Below, piece by piece: positions 1-7,648 of a stretch of 44,016 nt of DNA. The stretch comes from Rhodoferax sp. GTDB lineage: Bacteria > Pseudomonadota > Gammaproteobacteria > Burkholderiales > Burkholderiaceae_C. The notes beneath the pieces are model-generated. The model saw nothing but the letters and a program-made list of their open reading frames with translations, made no database searches and was not told where the DNA came from. Both the position numbers and the translations under genes were made by a program. Positions within the stretch are counted from its first letter, which is position 1; the number at the start of each line of letters is the position of its first letter. Location of the stretch: positions 1-44,016 of the forward strand of contig NZ_JAUYQD010000096.1 in the NCBI RefSeq assembly GCF_030697375.1. The letters are read 5' to 3'.

Positions 1-93
1 GATGTGCTGACGCGTTTGCCTACGCATCCCTACAGCCGTATTGAGGAGTTGCTGCCTACGCGTTGGCAACCCGACGGGGCTGCGCGCCAATAA
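1..93 (+). CDS. tnpC: IS66-family transposase, C-terminal end (partial)
   Basis: This frame is open from the first base of the window and stops at TAA 91-93, so only the last 30 codons are present. The residues DVLTRLPTHPYSRIEELLP followed by RW match the short C-terminal element typical of IS66-family DDE transposases (TnpC), where a leucine/proline-rich LTRLPT..SRI.ELLP..W block closes the protein. The body of the transposase lies outside the window to the left. The family call rests on this short motif only. A different DDE transposase with a similar tail cannot be fully excluded. Confidence 0.7.
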   Translation, partial: DVLTRLPTHPYSRIEELLPTRWQPDGAARQ

Positions 94-117
94 ACCAATC
101 GGCAAACTGGTGCAAGG

Positions 118-138
118 TGGTCGGCACCGGATGTTTAC
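118..138 (+). repeat. Probable right terminal inverted repeat of the IS66-type element
   Basis: Some 25-45 bases after the transposase stop is a segment ending CACCGGATGTTTAC. Read inward from the end it begins GTAAACATCCGGTG, close to the GTAAGC-type tips known for IS66 elements. The element would end at about 138, and the following 8 bases (139-146) would be one copy of its target duplication. The left end is not in the window, so neither the repeat nor the duplication can be matched to a partner. Confidence 0.45.
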
Positions 139-151
139 GATTGATCCAACA

Positions 152-661
152 TTACGGCGGCCCGTATCGGTAGATGCTCGGATGACTCTTGGTGATGGTT
201 TTGCCGTACATCGAGACCGAGAGTTGATTTGGTCGCAGCATCGGTTGCCCCTTTCGGCCCAGCAGAATGCGCTCCACGGCGACGCCAAAAGATGCGCCTT
301 CAAAGCTAAATGCTTCATGGGTGAGGCTACTTTGGTAGCAGGCGCCCGAAGAATCCATGAACAGAGCTCCATGGAAGTGATGAACTTCTCCAACGCAGAT
401 GAGTGTTGTAGCTAAAAGCGACTGCCACTCCAGCACAACGTCATCTTGTTCCAGCCGCTCATCTCTCCCGAAGACTATGTCGCTGCGAGCGCACTCGTCT
501 CCTGCGCCGCAGTCTCCAACCGCAAGCCCATTGAGCTCCAGAAGAATGGATGCTGCAGGATGATCGGTTGGGACGGTGTCCTCTGAAGATTTCTCAGTCA
601 AGCTAGGCCATCCAGCCGCTCGAAAGAGCAGAAGGACGGATTCAGGAAGGTCGATTGGCAT
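152..661 (-). CDS. Small cassette gene, SUKH-3-like (possible immunity-type) protein
   Basis: A 169-residue soluble protein without signal peptide or membrane segment. Its second half (GALFMDSSGACY near residue 100, then AVERILLGRKGQPMLRP near 128-144) resembles the SUKH-3 branch of the SMI1/KNR4 superfamily, whose members often act as immunity proteins against polymorphic toxins. The resemblance is by eye and weak. The gene starts nine bases after an attC recombination core and has no Shine-Dalgarno sequence, as is usual for integron cassettes. The IS66 end lies about a dozen bases past its stop codon, so its own attC site is absent or was destroyed. No toxin gene is adjacent. The coding assignment is firm, the function tentative. 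Confidence 0.6.
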   Translation of the reverse strand: MPIDLPESVLLLFRAAGWPSLTEKSSEDTVPTDHPAASILLELNGLAVGDCGAGDECARSDIVFGRDERLEQDDVVLEWQSLLATTLICVGEVHHFHGALFMDSSGACYQSSLTHEAFSFEGASFGVAVERILLGRKGQPMLRPNQLSVSMYGKTITKSHPSIYRYGPP

Positions 662-669
662 TAATCAGC

Positions 670-756
670 GCCTAACGTCTGCGCTGCCCGGTACGCAGCA
701 TGCGCCGCGCAACGGCATCCTGTTGCTGCGTGTCCGTGCCGAGCAAAACGTTATCC
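670..756 (-). other. Integron attC recombination site
   Basis: Read on the minus strand, the site opens with GGATAAC, which contains the TAA stop of the upstream cassette gene, and closes with GTTAGGC, a perfect GTTRRRY core. Inside, ACGCAGCA and TGCTGCGT are exact inverted complements around a central loop, with further imperfect pairing outward. These give the folded bottom-strand hairpin that integron integrases recognise. Its 87-base length is in the normal attC range, and it lies exactly between two same-strand genes. Confidence 0.8.
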
Positions 757-1206
757 GGCGTCATCACTAATTGCACGAGTGACATCCTCACCAACGCCAA
801 TGATGCGACCATGATGGTTTTCGCAAATTAGCCAATGTTTGCTCTTTGGCGCTATGTAGTATTCGAATGCAAAGCATTCACCGACTATAGACGCTGCGTC
901 TTCTGGTGTTGCATCGTAAACCGGGTACGAGTCGGAGTCGACATCTTCAACTACAAACCAGCATTTTTCCGCACGGTTTGGTACGAGATCAACGATGTGT
1001 TCAAACCCCCTGTCATCGTGAAACGCTTTCGAAGCACTCGGCTGACGGAAGGCTTCCCACCACCAGCGCCGGTCACCACCGACGACAAACGAAGTCAATA
1101 GCTCCGCAGTGATCCGTGTAGCGTCTTCTTCCGACAGCCGTTGGACGCGCTCGCTGAGAGCAAGCCTCGCTATTGCCATTCCTACCTCGTCGGTTACGTC
1201 AGACAT
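751..1206 (-). CDS. Integron cassette protein of unknown function (DUF6756-like)
   Basis: A 151-residue soluble protein. A hydrophobic/aromatic core FVVGGDRRWWWEAF lies near residues 40-53 and a C-terminal block YYIAPKSKHWLICENHHG at about 116-133. The layout recalls DUF6756 family proteins, which are small stand-alone proteins often found among toxin-immunity or cassette genes; this is from memory and unverified. The ATG comes two bases after the GTTGAAC core of one attC site and the TAA lies inside the next, so gene plus attC form one complete integron cassette. Codon use is more AT-rich than in the chromosomal genes to the right. Confidence 0.65.
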   Translation of the reverse strand: MSDVTDEVGMAIARLALSERVQRLSEEDATRITAELLTSFVVGGDRRWWWEAFRQPSASKAFHDDRGFEHIVDLVPNRAEKCWFVVEDVDSDSYPVYDATPEDAASIVGECFAFEYYIAPKSKHWLICENHHGRIIGVGEDVTRAISDDAG

Positions 1207-1208
1207 TG

Positions 1209-1298
1209 GTTCAACGTAGAAGTGAGGGGCGCCGCGCGAGGCGGACTGCTCGAAGAAAATCCGCTTGACCGGCGTCCCTCTCGACTGCCGGGTTGAAC
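1209..1298 (-). other. Integron attC recombination site
   Basis: On the minus strand this 90-base site starts with GTTCAAC (perfect RYYYAAC) and ends with GTTGAAC (perfect GTTRRRY). The two cores are exact inverted complements. The inner arms GAGGGACGCCG and CGGCGCCCCTC pair with a single mismatch. It begins a few bases after the TAA of the gene on its right and ends two bases before the ATG of the gene on its left, the standard position in a cassette array. This is the stronger of the two attC sites. Confidence 0.88.
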
Positions 1299-1302
1299 AG
1301 TT

Positions 1303-1920
1303 TTAGCACTGCCATAGCAACTTGGTCGAGTCTTGGGTGCAGGTGCAGCGGAAAATATAGGCGCACCCACCCCCACCAAAATTCATTTCGGTTTGCCAGT
1401 CAGGCCCTTGCTCCAATTGCGCAACAAATTGCATTGGATTGCCACAAGAATTGCAGGTGGGGGTTTCTTCGTTTTGAAGCCATGACGGCTCGCCGCCAAT
1501 TTGCCCCAACACTTCTCGCGCAGGTTTGTCACTTGCCGAGGCCCATTGGGTTCTTGCCTCGTCATAGTCTTGTTCGCCTGATTGGACCAATGCCGCGCCG
1601 TAGCGTGTAGCGCGCAAGGTTTCGCCGCCGTCAGGCGGTGAAACCAATTGCAGATTTTTGGTGCTCACCGAAACAACTTTATTGCCCCCTAAATTCGGAT
1701 CCCATTCATCACACATGCCTGGCTCGTTCTGACACATAAACAAGAGAAGCAATTGCTCGGGGGATGCTTGTATTTGCCCAAGAAATTGCATGTTGCCTTG
1801 ACATGACTGACATTTCGGCCATTCGAAGGCATTTGAAGGAGCACTCGGGTTGCCTCCGAACATGGTTTTCTCGGATGGGCTTTCGTCGTTATCGGGCGAA
1901 TGAATTAGTAGCGTAGTCAT
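1303..1920 (-). CDS. Integron cassette protein with paired CxxC motifs (YwqG/DUF1963-like)
   Basis: The protein has 205 residues from the ATG at 1918-1920; an in-frame ATG 33 bases upstream (1953) overlaps a possible recombination core and is less likely. Two similar halves are visible. Each carries a CxxC pair followed by a glutamine-rich strand (CQSC..MQFLGQIQ in the first, CNSCGNPMQFVAQLEQ in the second). The C-terminus GGGGCAYIFRC...LLWQC is typical of the DUF1963/YwqG or PDCD2-C-like group of small cysteine-containing proteins. The cysteine pairs suggest zinc binding. The function is unknown. The gene lies directly upstream of an attC site and so is a cassette gene. Confidence 0.6.
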   Translation of the reverse strand: MTTLLIHSPDNDESPSEKTMFGGNPSAPSNAFEWPKCQSCQGNMQFLGQIQASPEQLLLLFMCQNEPGMCDEWDPNLGGNKVVSVSTKNLQLVSPPDGGETLRATRYGAALVQSGEQDYDEARTQWASASDKPAREVLGQIGGEPSWLQNEETPTCNSCGNPMQFVAQLEQGPDWQTEMNFGGGGCAYIFRCTCTQDSTKLLWQC

Positions 1921-2289
1921 GGGAATGTGATGTGCGGAGAAGAAGATGCTCAACGATTAGCGTTTATCCGCCGAGGTATTTCCGAACTCCACGTGCTGAA
2001 GCCCATGACCCATCAAACGGCAAGGCACGTGCCGCCGTGGTTCGTAGCCAATTCCCCAAGCAATCAAAATCATTTCCGTCCCCTAAAACCCTGCCGCCTA
2101 TCTTGGCGAAATTTGGTCAACGTCGAGTTCGCGTTCTCGACGATTCGTGTGCCCGACTATAGCCCAGCGGAGCACGCACCTGAACGACTCCTTGCCTTGC
2201 ATTGCCCCCCCGCAGCGCCCATTCCCGCCTGTTCAAGAATGCGATACTGCGCCTGCTTCCATTTCCCGTGATCCATCCATCGGAGTCCC
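1921..2289. other. Gene-free junction between cassette cluster and chromosome
   Basis: No coding region is convincing here. GCTCAAC at 1948-1954 (GTTGAGC on the minus strand) fits the integron core consensus and could be the 3' end of a further attC or an attI remnant, but no matching partner core or hairpin was found to its right. Base composition rises to chromosomal values near 2160. The last bases hold the promoter and leader of the next gene; GGAG at 2281-2284 serves as its Shine-Dalgarno sequence. Confidence 0.5.
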
Positions 2290-3414
2290 ATGCTCGAAAA
2301 ACTCACCGAACTGACCGAAAGCCATGGCGCTCTCAAACAGGGCCACGGCCTGACCACGGGGGTGATTGCACTGACGCTGGCCATCCTGTGTTTTCTGGGG
2401 GTGCTGGCCTTCCATTTTCCGCAGTACCTCACCACACCCGAGCTGCGCAAGAGCTACGACGTGGACGTGATTCGCAAAATCATGTTCGTCGCCATGGTGC
2501 TGGCCGGGGGCATGTCGCTGGTCAACGTGTTGCTCAACCGTGCGCGCTGGCTGTCGGGTTCTGCGTTTTTGCTGGTGGCGCTGACCGCATTGTTGGGCGG
2601 CAGCAAAGTGCCGGTGAACGACTTTGCGGACCACACGCCCTACATCGGGCTGGACTGGTTCATTCTGGATTTGCTGGGCTCGTCCCTGATCTTCATCTTC
2701 ATTGAAAAGCTGTTTGCCTTGCGCAAAGACCAGCCGGTGTTTCGCCCGGAGTGGCAAACCGATTTCAACCACTTCATCGTCAACCACATGGTGGTGGGCT
2801 TTGTGATGCTGGCGACCAATCTGCTGGTGCACAAGCTGTTTGGCTGGGCGGCCAAGGATGGCATCCAGGCCTGGGTGCGCGATCTGCCTTTTGTCGTGGC
2901 GGTCTTGCTGATCATCGTGGTGGCCGACCTGGTGCAGTACTGGACCCACCGCGCCTACCATGAGGTGCCGCTGCTGTGGCGCTTGCATGCTGTGCACCAC
3001 AGCTCCAAACACATGGACTGGATGGCGGGTTCGCGCCAGCACATTCTGGAACTCATCATCACCCGCACCCTGGTGTTGGCGCCCATCTTTGTGCTGGGCT
3101 TCTCCAAGGAAGTCATCGACACCTACATCGTGATCGTGGGTTTTCAGGCGGTGTTCAACCATGCCAATGTGAGTGTGCGCCTGGGGCCGCTGCGCTATGT
3201 GATCGTCACGCCCAACTTCCACCACTGGCACCACAGCCAGGACCAGGACGCGTTGGACCGCAATTACTCGGCGCACTTTGCGTTCATCGACTACCTGTTT
3301 GGCACGGCGGTGAAAAGCACCAAGCTCTGGCCCGAGCGCTACGGCGTGCTGGGGGACTACATGCCCGAGGGCTTCGTCAAGCAGTTCAAGTTTCCGTTCG
3401 TCTGGAAGGGTTGA
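2290..3414 (+). CDS. Fatty acid hydroxylase / sterol desaturase superfamily membrane protein
   Basis: A 374-residue integral membrane protein with several long hydrophobic segments (about 20-45, 65-95, 115-140, 160-215). It carries the di-iron histidine cluster of the ERG3/fatty acid hydroxylase family: HRAYH at 220-224, HAVHH at 233-237, an NHANV block near 285 and HHWHH at 311-315. Such enzymes use oxygen to hydroxylate or desaturate lipid chains or sterol-like substrates in the inner membrane. The substrate here is unknown. The gene stands alone and converges on the FMN reductase gene after a gap of 12 bases. All metal-ligand motifs are intact, so activity is expected. Confidence 0.88.
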   Translation: MLEKLTELTESHGALKQGHGLTTGVIALTLAILCFLGVLAFHFPQYLTTPELRKSYDVDVIRKIMFVAMVLAGGMSLVNVLLNRARWLSGSAFLLVALTALLGGSKVPVNDFADHTPYIGLDWFILDLLGSSLIFIFIEKLFALRKDQPVFRPEWQTDFNHFIVNHMVVGFVMLATNLLVHKLFGWAAKDGIQAWVRDLPFVVAVLLIIVVADLVQYWTHRAYHEVPLLWRLHAVHHSSKHMDWMAGSRQHILELIITRTLVLAPIFVLGFSKEVIDTYIVIVGFQAVFNHANVSVRLGPLRYVIVTPNFHHWHHSQDQDALDRNYSAHFAFIDYLFGTAVKSTKLWPERYGVLGDYMPEGFVKQFKFPFVWKG

Positions 3415-3426
3415 GGCGCTGAGACT

Positions 3427-3951
3427 TCAGGCGCGCAAATGCGCTTGCAAGGCCAGCAAGGCCTTGCGCATGGCGGCGGGGTCGGGGTTGGTGTGGGCTT
3501 CTTGGCACACGGGCAGAGACGGGAGCAGTAGCGTCAGTTGCGCCGCGTCCACCAGCCGCGCCGACATCACGGCCAGGGTCTCTTGCAATGCCGCCAGCGC
3601 GATGGTGGCGCGCGGGGAGGCGTTCCACAGCACCACGGGTTTGTCCACAAACACACCGCTGGCCACGCTCCAGTCCAGCGCATTTTTCATGACGCTGCTG
3701 ACGCCATGGGCGTACTCGGGGCTGGCGATCAGCACGGCGTCGGCCTGGGCAATGGCCTGCTGAAACTGCACCACCGGGGCCGGTTCTTTCGGCTCCAGGT
3801 CGGGGTTGAACAAGGGCAACTGGCCCAGGCCCGTGTACAGGTGCAGATGCAGGCCGGGCGGGGCGCAGGCGGCCGCCAGGGTGAGCAGGGCGGTGTTCAG
3901 CGAGGCGGCGCGCAAGCTGCCCGATACACACAGGACGTGGTGTGTTTTCAT
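3427..3951 (-). CDS. NADPH-dependent FMN reductase family protein
   Basis: A flavodoxin-fold protein of 174 residues starting at the ATG 3949-3951. The N-terminal VSGSLRAASLN (residues 8-18) is the phosphate-binding loop for FMN, and SPEYAHG in mid-protein is the second flavin-contact motif of the NADPH_FMN_red family (ArsH, ChrR, azoreductase-like proteins). It probably reduces flavins, quinones or other small electron acceptors in the cytoplasm. Only two bases separate its start from the stop of the proline iminopeptidase gene upstream, so the two are co-transcribed. A longer in-frame start at 4107 would overlap that gene by 150 bases and is rejected. Confidence 0.85.
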   Translation of the reverse strand: MKTHHVLCVSGSLRAASLNTALLTLAAACAPPGLHLHLYTGLGQLPLFNPDLEPKEPAPVVQFQQAIAQADAVLIASPEYAHGVSSVMKNALDWSVASGVFVDKPVVLWNASPRATIALAALQETLAVMSARLVDAAQLTLLLPSLPVCQEAHTNPDPAAMRKALLALQAHLRA

Positions 3952-3953
3952 GG

Positions 3954-4895
3954 TTACAACGTGCCCGTGTCCCGGAACCGGTCGGTGGCCGCCACCAGCG
4001 CTGCTGCGATGCCGGGCTCCAAGGCGGCGTGGCCGGCGTCGGCAATCATCTGAAAGGTGGCGCTGGGCCAGGCCTGGTGCAGCCGCCAGGCCGACCGCGG
4101 CGGGCACACCATGTCGTAGCGGCCCTGGACGATGACGGCGGGCAAATGCTGGATGCGCCCGACGTTGCGAATCAACTGATCGTCCGTGAAGAAGGCCTGG
4201 TTCAAAAAGTAATGCGCTTCCAGGCGGCCCAGCCCCAGTCCCACGGCTTCGGAGCCGAATGCTTCGGCCACCTCCGGGTGGGGCAACAGGTGCAGGCAGC
4301 TGCCCTCGTAGCGGCCCCAGGTGCGGGCCGCCTGCAGGTTTTCTGCCGGGTCGTCACTGAACAGGCGTTGGGCGTAGGCCTTCAGCAGATCGCCGCGTTC
4401 GGCTGCGGGGATGGGCTCCACAAAGCGGGCATGCGCTTCCGGGAAGAACCATTGCATGCCGTGCATGAACCAGTCAATCTCCGCCGGGGTGCACAGGAAA
4501 ATGCCGCGCAACACAAACCCCGTGCAGCGCTCGGGGTGGGCCTGTCCGTAGGCCAGCGCCAGGGTGGAGCCCCAGGAGCCGCCAAACACCAGCCATTGTT
4601 CAATGCCCAGCAGAACCCGCAGCTGTTCGATGTCCTGGATCAGCAGTGGGGTGGTGTTGTGGCGGACCTCGCCCAGCGGGGTGGATTGGCCCGCGCCGCG
4701 CTGGTCGAACAAAACGATGCGGTAGTGGCGGGGGTCAAAAAACTGCCGGTGTTTGGGCGACAGGCCCGAGCCCGGCCCGCCGTGCAAAAACAGCACCGGC
4801 ATGCCCTGCGGGTTGCCGCATTCTTCCCAGTACAGGGTGTGCAGGTCGTCCACGGGCAGCATGCCTGTGCGGTGGGGTTCGATGGGAGGGTACAT
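3954..4895 (-). CDS. pip: Proline iminopeptidase (alpha/beta hydrolase)
   Basis: A 313-residue alpha/beta hydrolase of the S33 family, which removes N-terminal proline from peptides in the cytoplasm. It shows the oxyanion segment LHGGPGSG, the DQRGAGQS motif, and GGSWGSTLALAY with the catalytic serine in GxSWG. The late aspartate lies in QGRYDMVCP and the histidine in DAGHAALEPG. Length and motif order match proteobacterial Pip. The ATG at 4893-4895 (MYPPIEPH) fits family N-termini and lies two bases after the stop of the HD-GYP gene, so translation is probably coupled. The upstream in-frame ATG at 4961 would overlap that gene. Confidence 0.92.
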   Translation of the reverse strand: MYPPIEPHRTGMLPVDDLHTLYWEECGNPQGMPVLFLHGGPGSGLSPKHRQFFDPRHYRIVLFDQRGAGQSTPLGEVRHNTTPLLIQDIEQLRVLLGIEQWLVFGGSWGSTLALAYGQAHPERCTGFVLRGIFLCTPAEIDWFMHGMQWFFPEAHARFVEPIPAAERGDLLKAYAQRLFSDDPAENLQAARTWGRYEGSCLHLLPHPEVAEAFGSEAVGLGLGRLEAHYFLNQAFFTDDQLIRNVGRIQHLPAVIVQGRYDMVCPPRSAWRLHQAWPSATFQMIADAGHAALEPGIAAALVAATDRFRDTGTL

Positions 4896-4897
4896 GG

Positions 4898-6202
4898 TCA
4901 AGAAGGAAGGGTTTCCAAGCCGCCAATTTTGGCGGCGACTGCGTCGACACTGTCCAGCCATGCCTGCAAGGCGGCGGGATAGTGTTCACCGGGCACCACC
5001 CGCCAGCGGCTGCGGGTCTGGCGCGCCGCCGTGCGCAACTGCCATCCCGCTTCCCGGGTAATCAGGGTCATCTCGTCGAGCAGCGTGCTGTCCAGTGCGT
5101 CCCTGCCGATGTAGGCCAGCTGCGCGGGCGCCGCGCCGACCTGGGCCAGCGCGCGCTGGATTTTCTGCAGCTGAACGCTCACCAGGGCCAGCCCCTCGCG
5201 TCGGGCGGGGCTGAGGTCGGGGCTCTTCGGCAGCTCTGCGGACCATTGCCCCAGCGCACTGTCCACATCCAGCAGCAGTTGCACCGGGTCCTGCAAATGC
5301 CCAATCTTGGCGCCCTGGCTGGATGCGGGGGACTGCAGCAGGCCGATGATCTGAAGGACCAGTGTGCTGTCATAGCGGTGGGTGTTCATGCGCAACAACA
5401 CGGACAAACGCAGTTCCGGCGCGTCGCGGTCCGGCGCAAACATGGCCGCAACCACTTGGGCCAATGACAGGAGTTTTCCCAGTGGGCTGATGGCGTCGCC
5501 GATCAAATGGCGGGGATAGCCGGACCCATCCAAGCATTCATGGTGCTCACCCACGGCACGGATCAGTTCCTTGGGGTACTGGTGGTGCCGTTCGATCAGC
5601 ATGGTGGAGACCAGGGGATGGGAATACAGTTGGCGCTGCTGTGCGCCGTTGAGCACATGTTCCGGCGACAACAGCAGCGGATCGACGTGCAGCATGCCAA
5701 TGTCGTGCAGCATGCCGGCCGCACTGGCAATGTTCACGTCGAAGCGTGACAGCAGCGGGGTTTTTGTCAGCCAGGCCGCGATCAATGCCGTGCGGATCAG
5801 CCGCTGATAGATTTCCGGGCGCACATCGCGCGCGATGGTCAACTGAAACCCGATGGGCGCGGGCAGGCGCATGGTTTCGATGGCGTCGAGCAAGAGGTTG
5901 CGGGACTTGCCATCGGGGGCCATTCGGGCAAAGAAGGGGATGCTGTCCAAGACCTCTTGCGCACTGGCTCTGAGGGTTTTGCCGGTCACCGTGTCGCGGC
6001 TGCTCACACAACTTTCAATGGGGGCGGACAGCTTGTGCTGCATCAGGCGTTCGTACAGCCCCAGGTTGATCATGGTCCCCTGCTCAACAATCTTCACGCC
6101 GTTGGCGTTGAAAATGGCGCAACTGGCGATCACCGGTTGTTTTTCACCCAACTCCGCCACAGCCTGGGTGAAATGCTGTTGCTTATCGGTCGGGTCGGTC
6201 AT
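4898..6202 (-). CDS. HD-GYP domain protein (putative c-di-GMP phosphodiesterase)
   Basis: A soluble protein of 434 residues. The HD-GYP domain spans about residues 130-260. The HD pair lies in LHDIG (166-167), a later conserved HH pair is at about 206-207, and HHECLDGSGYP (220-230) carries the GYP signature. HD-GYP proteins hydrolyse cyclic di-GMP to pGpG or GMP. The lysine that normally follows HDIG is methionine here (HDIGM). In characterised enzymes that lysine helps bind the ligand, so activity may be altered. The N-terminal 120 and C-terminal 170 residues match no domain I recognise. It heads a three-gene minus-strand unit with pip and the FMN reductase gene. Confidence 0.85.
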   Translation of the reverse strand: MTDPTDKQQHFTQAVAELGEKQPVIASCAIFNANGVKIVEQGTMINLGLYERLMQHKLSAPIESCVSSRDTVTGKTLRASAQEVLDSIPFFARMAPDGKSRNLLLDAIETMRLPAPIGFQLTIARDVRPEIYQRLIRTALIAAWLTKTPLLSRFDVNIASAAGMLHDIGMLHVDPLLLSPEHVLNGAQQRQLYSHPLVSTMLIERHHQYPKELIRAVGEHHECLDGSGYPRHLIGDAISPLGKLLSLAQVVAAMFAPDRDAPELRLSVLLRMNTHRYDSTLVLQIIGLLQSPASSQGAKIGHLQDPVQLLLDVDSALGQWSAELPKSPDLSPARREGLALVSVQLQKIQRALAQVGAAPAQLAYIGRDALDSTLLDEMTLITREAGWQLRTAARQTRSRWRVVPGEHYPAALQAWLDSVDAVAAKIGGLETLPS

Positions 6203-6260
6203 GGTCTTGGCAGGGGTTGGGCAATGGCACTAGCTTATACGATGCGGTAGCGGCGGGTTT

Positions 6261-6326
6261 TGCTCCTATTTTTATAGCTGCTTGCGCTTACCCCACATGC
6301 GAAAAAGGCCTATTGGGTCCTCAAAA
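6261..6326 (+). repeat. Dispersed intergenic repeat, copy 1
   Basis: It begins TGCTCCTATTTTTATAGCTG, followed by CTTGCGCTTA and, about 25 bases on, GGCCTATTG. The same module recurs at about 11853, 25357 and 43117. This copy sits just past the parA stop codon (minus strand) and upstream of the HD-GYP gene. The family is purely intergenic. Transcription-termination or REP-like roles are possible but unproven. Confidence 0.75.
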
Positions 6327-6328
6327 CC

Positions 6329-7093
6329 CTAGGCCAGGGAATCGTGCAGCGCCACGTACTCCAGCGTGAGCTTGTGGTTGGGCTCCAGGAAGATCATGGG
6401 CAGGGACTGTTCGTGCGACTCGCGGATTTTGACCGAGGAGCTCAGGTAGGGCTGCAGCACCGGCAGGCCTTCGTCGATCAGCTCCTGCACCATGCGCTGG
6501 GGCAGGTTGGCGCGCGGCTGGAACTGGTTGACGATGATGCCCTCCACCTTCAGCTCGGAGTTGTGGTCGGCCTTGATCTCCTGCACGTTGTCCAGCAGGG
6601 TGTACAGGGCGCGGCGCGAAAAGTCGTCGCAGTCAAAGGGGATAAGGCAGCCCTGCGCCGAGATCAGCGCGCAGCGGGTGTAAAAGTTCAGCGCGGGCGG
6701 GGTGTCGATGTAGATCTGGTCGTAGTCTTCGGCCAGTTGCTCCAGCGCGTCGCGCAGCTTGTAGATCTTGTGGCGGGATTCGAGCTTGCCGTGCAGCTCG
6801 TCCAGCAGCGGGCTGGAGGGCATCAGGTCCAGCCCCTCCCACTGGGTGTGCACGATGTAGTCGGCAGCGGACTTGTCGCGGATGGTGAATTTGAGGCTTT
6901 GCTCAAAAAACTCGGCCACATTGGGCAGGTTGTCGGGCATGTCCGCACCCAGCAGGTAGCGGGTGGAGTTGCCTTGCGAGTCCAGATCGATCACCAGCGT
7001 GCGCAGCCCCTGGCTGGCGCTGATGGCGGCCAGATTGCAGGTAATGGTGGACTTGCCAACGCCCCCTTTTTGATTGAAAACGACATGCTGCAT
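6329..7093 (-). CDS. ParA family ATPase (orphan)
   Basis: A 254-residue deviant Walker ATPase. The N-terminal KGGVGKST (residues 9-16) is the ParA/MinD-type Walker A with the signature lysine, LVIDLDSQGNST is the switch/Walker A' region and IYIDTPPALNF the Walker B. Such proteins dimerise on ATP and position plasmids, chromosomes or protein assemblies on the nucleoid. No parB or centromere-like repeat is nearby, and the protein lacks the N-terminal HTH of plasmid partition ParA. Its cargo is unknown. The gene is single, on the minus strand, and followed by a dispersed repeat. Confidence 0.88.
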   Translation of the reverse strand: MQHVVFNQKGGVGKSTITCNLAAISASQGLRTLVIDLDSQGNSTRYLLGADMPDNLPNVAEFFEQSLKFTIRDKSAADYIVHTQWEGLDLMPSSPLLDELHGKLESRHKIYKLRDALEQLAEDYDQIYIDTPPALNFYTRCALISAQGCLIPFDCDDFSRRALYTLLDNVQEIKADHNSELKVEGIIVNQFQPRANLPQRMVQELIDEGLPVLQPYLSSSVKIRESHEQSLPMIFLEPNHKLTLEYVALHDSLA

Positions 7094-7324
7094 ACCGGGA
7101 CCGCCTCAAAGTTGGAATGGCATGCAGTTTAAGGGCGTCAGCCGGTCAAGCTGTGTATCTCCGATACATCTCGCACAGTTTTTTCAAAGCAGGTACAGTG
7201 CATTCAGGGCAGGGAAAGACGCCCGGTGGGTGAAATGATTGTGGTTGACCCAGGTCAAACACAGCTACCATGTGACGCGTAACCTTGCCTGATTGAACTT
7301 ACGTTTTGGACGCAAAGGACCACC

Positions 7325-7645
7325 ATGCCCCGCAAAATCATAGATACCCGTATCGAGAGTGAAACAGCGGCCGCCGTCAAGGAGTCGATCGCAGACAACG
7401 GTGTGGATCTGGTCCGGCTGCGACCCGATGGCTACCACTGGCAGGCGCCCGACGGCAAGCAGGAGTTTGGCCCCTTTACCACCCTGGAAGAGGCCCTGGC
7501 GGACATGAATGTGGCCAATGGTGAATCGCCCGAGCCGGGGGAATCGCTGCAGGAGGCGGAAGACGAAATCGGCATGTCCGCCTGGATCGACCGCGAAACC
7601 GGAGGGCCCGCCGAAGGGTTGTCCATGCCCCGGTTTGAAGACTGA
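7325..7645 (+). CDS. Small conserved acidic protein of unknown function
   Basis: A 106-residue, strongly acidic, soluble protein without recognisable domain. Its middle (GYHWQAPDGKQEFGPFTTLE, residues 38-57, followed by EALADM) looks like a small beta fold with a Trp/Phe core. The C-terminal 40 residues are rich in Glu, Gly and Pro and probably unstructured. AAAGGA at 7313-7318 is a good Shine-Dalgarno sequence for the ATG at 7325. The gene converges with the solute-binding protein gene after a 3-base gap. I recognise no function. Consistent codon use supports a real gene. Confidence 0.7.
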   Translation: MPRKIIDTRIESETAAAVKESIADNGVDLVRLRPDGYHWQAPDGKQEFGPFTTLEEALADMNVANGESPEPGESLQEAEDEIGMSAWIDRETGGPAEGLSMPRFED

Positions 7646-7648
7646 AGC

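Noticed and set aside
41..415. Plus-strand open frame at the left end
   Set aside because: It crosses the IS66 end and runs antisense to the SUKH-like cassette gene; no motif or ribosome binding site.
1948..2060. Third attC or attI site
   Set aside because: Only one core-like heptamer (GTTGAGC on the minus strand) was found; no partner core or pairing inner arms could be seen, so it is noted only as a possible remnant.
2233..3276. Minus-strand open frame over the sterol desaturase gene
   Set aside because: The plus-strand frame has intact di-iron histidine motifs and membrane helices; the opposite frame is His/Gln-rich noise.
6329..7093. ParA protein as a McdA-type positioner of the microcompartments
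   Set aside because: It is 18 kb from the eut region, has no McdB-like partner gene beside it, and no sequence feature links it to shells.
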